A DNA stretch of 11,967 bases from Nitrospirota bacterium (GTDB lineage Bacteria; Nitrospirota; Thermodesulfovibrionia; UBA6902): assembly GCA_015491705.1 (NCBI GenBank), contig WFVK01000036.1, positions 1 to 11,967 of the forward strand, given 5' to 3'. Under the pieces are notes generated by a model that had not been told where the DNA came from, did no database searches, and saw nothing but the letters and a program-made list of their open reading frames with translations. The position numbers were made by a program, and so were the translations under genes. Of the stretch, positions 8,363 to 11,967 are shown one piece after another; position 1 is the stretch's first letter; each line of letters starts with the position of its first letter.

Positions 8363-10147
8363 TTATCTGTAAACACAAACCCGGTTTTTTCTCTCCTTTC
8401 TCGCCAGGTAAAGCATGCTGCGGGCATTCAGGACCAGTTCTTCGGCTGTGGAGGCGTCGCTCATGCAGAAGGCGATCCCCATGCACAGATTGATATCGGC
8501 CGGTTTGACGGGAGCATTATCCTGGAAAGAATGTGAAGCGAACGCCCTCCGTATTCTCTCAACGACGATCAGGGCGTTCTCCTTGTTGTAGTAAGGCAAT
8601 ATGACTGCGATTTCATCATCGCTGTACCGGGCGGCCAGGTCGATCTCACGGATATTTCCTTTTATGACCCGGGCCAGTTCCCTTAATATCATGTCCCCTG
8701 TTGAACGGCCGGAGGAATCATTATAACGATCAAGCTCATCAATGCCGATCATGACAAGACCTACCGGATAGCCGTGACGCAGCGACCTTTTCACCTCAAG
8801 CTCCAGAAAGCGGTTAAAATATGGATTGTTGTAAAGTCCGGTAAGGGGGTCGATTATGGAGGGGTTCAGGGCACCCTCGTAATTGGAATGAAATGTATCC
8901 ATATAGAGTTTTTTCTTCAGCAATATATTGATCCGGGCGCGCAGTTCCCGGAAATTGATCGGTTTTATCAGATAATCATCAACACCGGGCTCTATGCACA
9001 TGTCCATGTTTTCCATATCCTGCAGGCGGGTGATCATTATAATAGGGATATTCCTGCTCTGATATATTCCCTTCAGGCGGCGGCATATCTCGAAACAATC
9101 CATGTCCGAGAGGTTGATGTCCAGGAGAATAATGTCTATCCTTTCCCTCTGGACAATGGATATCGTCTCTTCGCCGTCCCTGGCAATGGAAATCCTGTAG
9201 GGCTGCCCCTCCAGGTAGTTCTGAATCAGCCTTGCGTCCTTTTCACTGTCTTCCACAAGAAGCACGGATGGCAAGTCCGCTGCCTCCGGTGATGGCGCCT
9301 CCCCCTTCATTGAAGCCGCGAAGAACTCGGCGGATTGCCTGTGTATGGCCAACTGATCCTGATACTGTTTCAGCCGGATGACGGAGTTTATCCTTGCCAT
9401 AAGCTCCGTGGTATTCACCGGTTTATCTATAAACTCGTCGACACCCGTCATCAGGGCCTTTTCCTCATCACATTTCCCATCGAGCGTGGTTATCATGACT
9501 ATGGGGATATCCCTCGTTGCAGGACTGCTTTTAAGCCTCCTGATCACGTCATAGCTGTCCATATCAGCTATCATAAAGTCCAGCAGGATTAAATCCGGGA
9601 ATTCACTGACTGCCTTTTCCAGGGTCTCCTCAGCGGTGGATGCGCTGATTATTTCATATTTGTCGTACGGAAATCTGGCCTTTAGCAATTTTATGTTCAG
9701 GGGATCATTATCAATAATCATGATCCTGCTCTTATGATTAAAGTCTTTTCTGCGGAGGGACTTCCCGTGCTCTGTATTCTCCTGCATCAGTTGCAGTATC
9801 TTTTTCAGGAAACTCCTCGTATCTATAGGCTTGCTTATGTATCCGTCACACCCGGATTCCCTCATCTTAAGGTCATCCCCGTGCATTGCATGGGCTGTCA
9901 GCGCCACTACGGGTATATCTCTCAGGGCCGGATCCTGCTTTATTATGCGGGTAGCGCTCAGTCCGTCCATGCCCGGAAGCTGGATATCCATCAGGATAAG
10001 GTCGGGTTTATGCTCCCTTGCCAGCCGGATGCCGGTCTTGGCGTCACTTGCCTCGAGTATTCCGTATCTGCCCAGTTGAAGGAGGTCTCTTATAAGCTTC
10101 ATGTTTACGGGATTATCTTCAATTATCAATATAGTCAGGTCTTCCAT
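8363..10147 (-). CDS. Triple receiver - degenerate GGDEF protein (DivK-PleD-like fusion)
   Basis: 594 residues. REC1 (about 4-122, phospho-acceptor D54, K106) resembles DivK-type receivers (EDNPVNMKL, LILMDIQLPGMDG, YISKPI). REC2 (about 139-261, D190, K232) has an altered acidic pocket (D146-N147). REC3 (about 293-414, E299/D300, D343, K395) is followed by a GGDEF-type domain (430-594). REC2-REC3-GGDEF is the PleD layout; in Caulobacter divK and pleD are adjacent genes. The cyclase signature reads SDDEI (509-513), and the metal-binding Asp of the IDID motif is G468, so activity is doubtful. RxxD (R500-D503), the c-di-GMP inhibitory site, is kept. A likely role is phosphorylation- and c-di-GMP-responsive regulator or adaptor. 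First gene of the operon; AGGA six bases before the ATG. It shares the near-identical RExDLAARYS block with the last gene, suggesting related origins. Confidence 0.92.
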   Translation of the reverse strand: MEDLTILIIEDNPVNMKLIRDLLQLGRYGILEASDAKTGIRLAREHKPDLILMDIQLPGMDGLSATRIIKQDPALRDIPVVALTAHAMHGDDLKMRESGCDGYISKPIDTRSFLKKILQLMQENTEHGKSLRRKDFNHKSRIMIIDNDPLNIKLLKARFPYDKYEIISASTAEETLEKAVSEFPDLILLDFMIADMDSYDVIRRLKSSPATRDIPIVMITTLDGKCDEEKALMTGVDEFIDKPVNTTELMARINSVIRLKQYQDQLAIHRQSAEFFAASMKGEAPSPEAADLPSVLLVEDSEKDARLIQNYLEGQPYRISIARDGEETISIVQRERIDIILLDINLSDMDCFEICRRLKGIYQSRNIPIIMITRLQDMENMDMCIEPGVDDYLIKPINFRELRARINILLKKKLYMDTFHSNYEGALNPSIIDPLTGLYNNPYFNRFLELEVKRSLRHGYPVGLVMIGIDELDRYNDSSGRSTGDMILRELARVIKGNIREIDLAARYSDDEIAVILPYYNKENALIVVERIRRAFASHSFQDNAPVKPADINLCMGIAFCMSDASTAEELVLNARSMLYLARKERKNRVCVYR

Positions 10148-10359
10148 TACAGTTCCTGTCCGTCCCTGTCACGTTATTCTTTAATTCTTTAGTAAGGAAC
10201 AGGCCTCAGCTTTCCGGCATAACCTTTCCCTTAATAATGAATCGTCACTAATTGTTTGTCGGTATCTTCCTGAAAAACTTTAGTTTTCCCCAGGCATAAA
10301 ATAGAGAACGGGAAACGGAAGGCATAATGTTCACAGGGAGGCGGTTGTAAGGAGACAGG
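10148..10359. other. Intergenic region upstream of the seven-gene operon
   Basis: This region should carry the operon promoter (minus strand) and, if the small plus-strand ORF is real, a divergent promoter. I could not find a convincing sigma70 or sigma54 box pair for either direction. A perfect inverted repeat AAAACT-TT-AGTTTT at 10274-10287 could be an operator. A tandem ATTCTTTA repeat lies near 10174-10189. No riboswitch core was recognised. Confidence 0.4.
10274..10287. repeat. Perfect 6-bp inverted repeat, possible operator
   Basis: AAAACT and AGTTTT flank a TT spacer between the operon start (10147) and the plus-strand ORF (10360). Its position between divergent starts fits a regulator site, but a single short palindrome in AT-rich DNA may be chance. 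Confidence 0.25.
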
Positions 10360-10548
10360 ATGAAATCTGAAGATTTATATGAAAGAGCGGCGCGGTTGCA
10401 CCCGGATATTTACAGAGAGCTCCCACATATTAAGCTTGCAGCGGCATCGAGATACCGCGGGGGTGGAGAGCCTCCCGGAAGACTTTATGCGACAACCTTT
10501 ATGTGCCACGGCTCGAACCGCACGCCGAGCAGGTTTTTCTGTGGATAG
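10360..10548 (+). CDS. Possible small ORF or 5' remnant, unknown function
   Basis: 62 codons, with a good ribosome site: AAGGAG five bases before the ATG. The first 30 residues (KSEDLYERAARLHPDIYREL and onward) look like an amphipathic helical start of a real protein, but the end is Gly/Arg/Pro-rich and the frame overlaps the 3' end of the M15 peptidase gene by 64 bases on the other strand, where the reading may be a shadow. No family is recognised. It may be the surviving 5' end of a gene cut short by a past rearrangement, with the remaining codons read through neighbouring DNA. A coding call is uncertain. Confidence 0.3.
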   Translation: MKSEDLYERAARLHPDIYRELPHIKLAAASRYRGGGEPPGRLYATTFMCHGSNRTPSRFFCG

Positions 10549-11333
10549 CGTAGTGTAAGATAGCCGAGATCATTGAGACGTTTATATACTTTTGTGGTTG
10601 TAAAACGCCCGGTGAAGTTGTCCGCGCCGAGACCGGCCTGTCCCACGTCAAAATCCCCGTTGGCGTGAAATGAGTATCCCGGCGGAGCGATTGAACGTGA
10701 AGCCAGGGAAAGATTGCCGCCGTGCCTGTAGGCCTTATTCAGAAACAGCAGGAACTGTTTCATGATACCGCGTATTCCCGAAGTCAACCTCACGTCTTCC
10801 CCCACCTGCCGCCTGATCTCTTCAAAGGTCTTCAGGGGAGCGCCCCTGTACAGGTAATTGCCGGTATAAGGGATACGGACAACATCCTTTACCCTGACAC
10901 TGTCAGTGAGATTATGCATGGTTTTCTGTCCGAAAAAACCGTACAGCGATGCATCCGTATAAAATATCTTTTCCATAAATCCGGTTTCCACCCTGCTGAA
11001 TTCCCCCACCTCCGAATACCTGCGGGCGATCCTGATGCCCCTGTCAAAGCTTAACTTCTGGAAATTGCCATGCCCCACGAGCTGCTGTAGGCGCCTGAGC
11101 CTCATAACCACGGACTCAAACACCCGGTATTCCCCGACGTCAATCCGGACGTCTCCTGTCTGGGGCTCGTCAAAGTGTTCCATTTTATGCAGATAATCCT
11201 TTATGTTGTCATCGAATTCCCCGGGCAGGGAGACCCGTGCAGACATCATGATGTTTTGCGCCATTACTTCAGGGGCGATTCCCCAGCCTATGGCGCCCAT
11301 AACCGCGATTTTCAGAAATTCCCTTCTCTTCAT
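10485..11333 (-). CDS. Tat-exported M15-family D-Ala-D-Ala carboxypeptidase-like protein
   Basis: 282 residues. The N-terminus KRREFLKIAVMGAIGWGIA is a twin-arginine signal, cleaved near VMAQ. The C-terminal part (about 175-282) is a VanY-like M15 peptidase: LTSGIRG (184-190), SFHANGDFDV (221-230, zinc ligand H223 with D227 or D229), YLTLRYP, and FEPWH (273-277, catalytic E274, zinc ligand H277). Common M15 members read SxHxxGxAxD, so the Asp lies one place early; this looks like a subfamily trait, not decay. The family trims D-Ala from peptidoglycan peptides in the periplasm. Export by Tat implies folding or metal loading in the cytoplasm. The middle region (about 60-175) is not recognised. 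It begins seven bases after the small envelope gene's stop, so the two are probably cotranscribed. The SD (AAGGAG) is only one base from the ATG, unusually close, but no better start keeps the twin arginines. Confidence 0.82.
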   Translation of the reverse strand: MKRREFLKIAVMGAIGWGIAPEVMAQNIMMSARVSLPGEFDDNIKDYLHKMEHFDEPQTGDVRIDVGEYRVFESVVMRLRRLQQLVGHGNFQKLSFDRGIRIARRYSEVGEFSRVETGFMEKIFYTDASLYGFFGQKTMHNLTDSVRVKDVVRIPYTGNYLYRGAPLKTFEEIRRQVGEDVRLTSGIRGIMKQFLLFLNKAYRHGGNLSLASRSIAPPGYSFHANGDFDVGQAGLGADNFTGRFTTTKVYKRLNDLGYLTLRYPQKNLLGVRFEPWHIKVVA

Positions 11334-11340
11334 TCTCCTT

Positions 11341-11694
11341 TCAGAATCTCGCCCTGAAAAGGGATGCCGAGTAGAGCACGCCCTCTGCCTCTCTGCGTAC
11401 GGCGGGGGTGGGAAGGGCGAACCTTATCTCATCATTTTCCAGTTCTATAAAACTGTCTGTCTCAGCGAATCCATAGACCATACCCCCGACAGAGCCCACA
11501 AGGATTCCCGCCGCAAGATTCGGCGCAAAGTGTTTCTGCTCCACCAGATAAACAGCAGTGCCTATTATCGCCCCGATTGCCGTGCCGTAAAGTGTGTCCC
11601 TGAATATTATTTCTCCGTCAGTAGCGGCAGCGTACGCAGCACCATTGAAAATCATGATTAACAGTACAGCGACAAGCAAAATCCTTTTAATCAT
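11341..11694 (-). CDS. Small exported glycine-rich membrane or envelope protein
   Basis: 117 residues: a Sec signal peptide or anchor (about 1-22, IKRILLVAVLLIMIF, AYA cleavage), then two hydrophobic segments rich in small residues (about 36-51, GTAIGAIIGTAVYLV; about 60-76, LAAGILVGSVGGMVYGF) with glycine-zipper spacing, and a soluble C-terminus ending in RARF. No family is recognised. Glycine zippers occur in small envelope proteins that pack in membranes or lipoprotein layers, but there is no lipobox. The final Phe could be chance. AGGAGG lies eight bases before the ATG and a sigma70-like promoter is just upstream, so it appears to lead a two-gene unit with the M15 peptidase, suggesting a cell-envelope role. 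Confidence 0.72.
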   Translation of the reverse strand: MIKRILLVAVLLIMIFNGAAYAAATDGEIIFRDTLYGTAIGAIIGTAVYLVEQKHFAPNLAAGILVGSVGGMVYGFAETDSFIELENDEIRFALPTPAVRREAEGVLYSASLFRARF

Positions 11695-11721
11695 TAAGTA
11701 TCCCTCCTTGTTTGTTTAGGT

Positions 11722-11749
11722 ATTATAATATATTTATCCGTATTTACAA
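11722..11749 (-). promoter_or_regulatory. Sigma70-like promoter for the envelope protein / M15 peptidase unit
   Basis: On the minus strand, TTGTAA (11744-11749) is followed after a 16-base spacer by a perfect TATAAT (11722-11727), about 28 bases before the gene's start codon at 11694, with AGGAGG in between. The -35 box matches TTGACA at four of six positions. The 5' leader would be very short (about 20 bases). Confidence 0.6.
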
Positions 11750-11760
11750 GTACCCCGGGG

Positions 11761-11946
11761 GGCAAAAAAGGAGATGTGGTGCTTGATCCGTTTTGTGGTA
11801 GCGGTTCCACTTGCATAGCCGCTCTAACAGACGGAAGAAATTATATTGGATATGATATTGAAAAGAAGTATGTCGATTTAAATCAAAGAATCAGCGATTA
11901 TTATATTGCTCAAGCAGAACATCAAACTCTCCCATTAACCCGCTGA
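11761..11946 (+). pseudogene. 3' fragment of a DNA methyltransferase (N4/N6, motif I end)
   Basis: The plus-strand frame gives [17 protein letters not shown], then a helix, [19 protein letters not shown] and a stop at 11944-11946. DPFCGSGST is the S-adenosylmethionine-binding motif of DNA amino-methyltransferases of the class in which it lies near the C-terminus; [12 protein letters not shown] is the next strand and helix. Everything N-terminal (DPPY catalytic motif, target recognition) is absent. The frame is open only back to 11698, has no ATG before the motif and runs through the divergent gene's promoter, so it cannot encode a working enzyme. The codons are visibly more A/T-ending than in the rest of the window, consistent with a remnant of a transferred restriction-modification or phage gene. 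Type and specificity cannot be told. Confidence 0.75.
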
Positions 11947-11967
11947 TCGCCTCTTGCCCCTGCTCAG

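Noticed and set aside
8774..9292. 172-codon plus-strand frame
   Set aside because: Antisense shadow of the triple-receiver gene.
10200..10260. Possible c-di-GMP-I riboswitch before the operon, because GGAAAGCTGAGGCCT on the minus strand recalls part of its core
   Set aside because: The preceding GCAAACC-hairpin half and the closing stem are not present, so only a short resemblance remains.
1..11967. CRISPR array, tRNA, rRNA or insertion sequence
   Set aside because: No regularly spaced repeats, cloverleaf, rRNA-like sequence, transposase or flanking inverted repeats were seen on either strand.

Overview
The window looks like a piece of a Gram-negative chromosome: it encodes an outer-membrane TonB-dependent-receptor-like barrel, a periplasmic YfiR-type protein, a Tat-type signal peptide and several two-component and cyclic-di-GMP-type signalling proteins. 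There is no rRNA, tRNA or housekeeping marker, so the phylum cannot be fixed. The style (many REC/GGDEF/HD-GYP proteins, YfiR next to a TonB-receptor-like gene, a small Cys-rich protein) recalls Nitrospirota or Desulfobacterota-like environmental bacteria, but that is a guess.

Layout. Positions 1-179 hold the start of a small Cys-rich protein that runs off the left edge (minus strand), followed by about 320 bases without a convincing gene. Positions 502-10147 hold seven minus-strand genes packed end to end (gaps of 21, 85, -4, 12, 1 and 9 bases with the starts chosen here), very probably one operon. In transcription order: (1) three receiver domains plus a degenerate GGDEF, resembling DivK fused to PleD; (2) a TonB-dependent-receptor-like barrel; (3) a YfiR/DUF4154 periplasmic protein; (4) a CHASE8-HAMP-histidine kinase; (5) a PlsC-type acyltransferase; (6) a Rossmann protein resembling cyanobacterial acyl-ACP reductase, with the active-site Cys context conserved; (7) a degenerate GGDEF-REC-HD-GYP protein. 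About 210 bases of non-coding DNA and a possible small plus-strand ORF follow. Next come two minus-strand genes, a Tat-exported M15-type D-Ala-D-Ala carboxypeptidase and a small glycine-rich membrane/envelope protein, with a good sigma70-like promoter. At the right edge is a plus-strand 3' fragment of a DNA methyltransferase with no 5' part.

Working model (inference). The receptor, YfiR and CHASE8 kinase form an envelope sensor in which the YfiR-YfiN pairing known from Pseudomonas has been rewired from a diguanylate cyclase to a histidine kinase. The kinase has no receiver of its own, so its partners are probably among the four receiver domains in the first and last genes. Both GGDEF domains have lost catalytic residues but keep the RxxD inhibitory-site motif, so they look like c-di-GMP sensors rather than synthases, while HD-GYP can plausibly degrade c-di-GMP. 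The two enzymes in the middle (acyltransferase and acyl reductase) suggest that the output, or the thing monitored, is membrane lipid or fatty-aldehyde chemistry. This linkage of an envelope sensor, c-di-GMP domains and acyl-chain enzymes is the most unusual content of the window.
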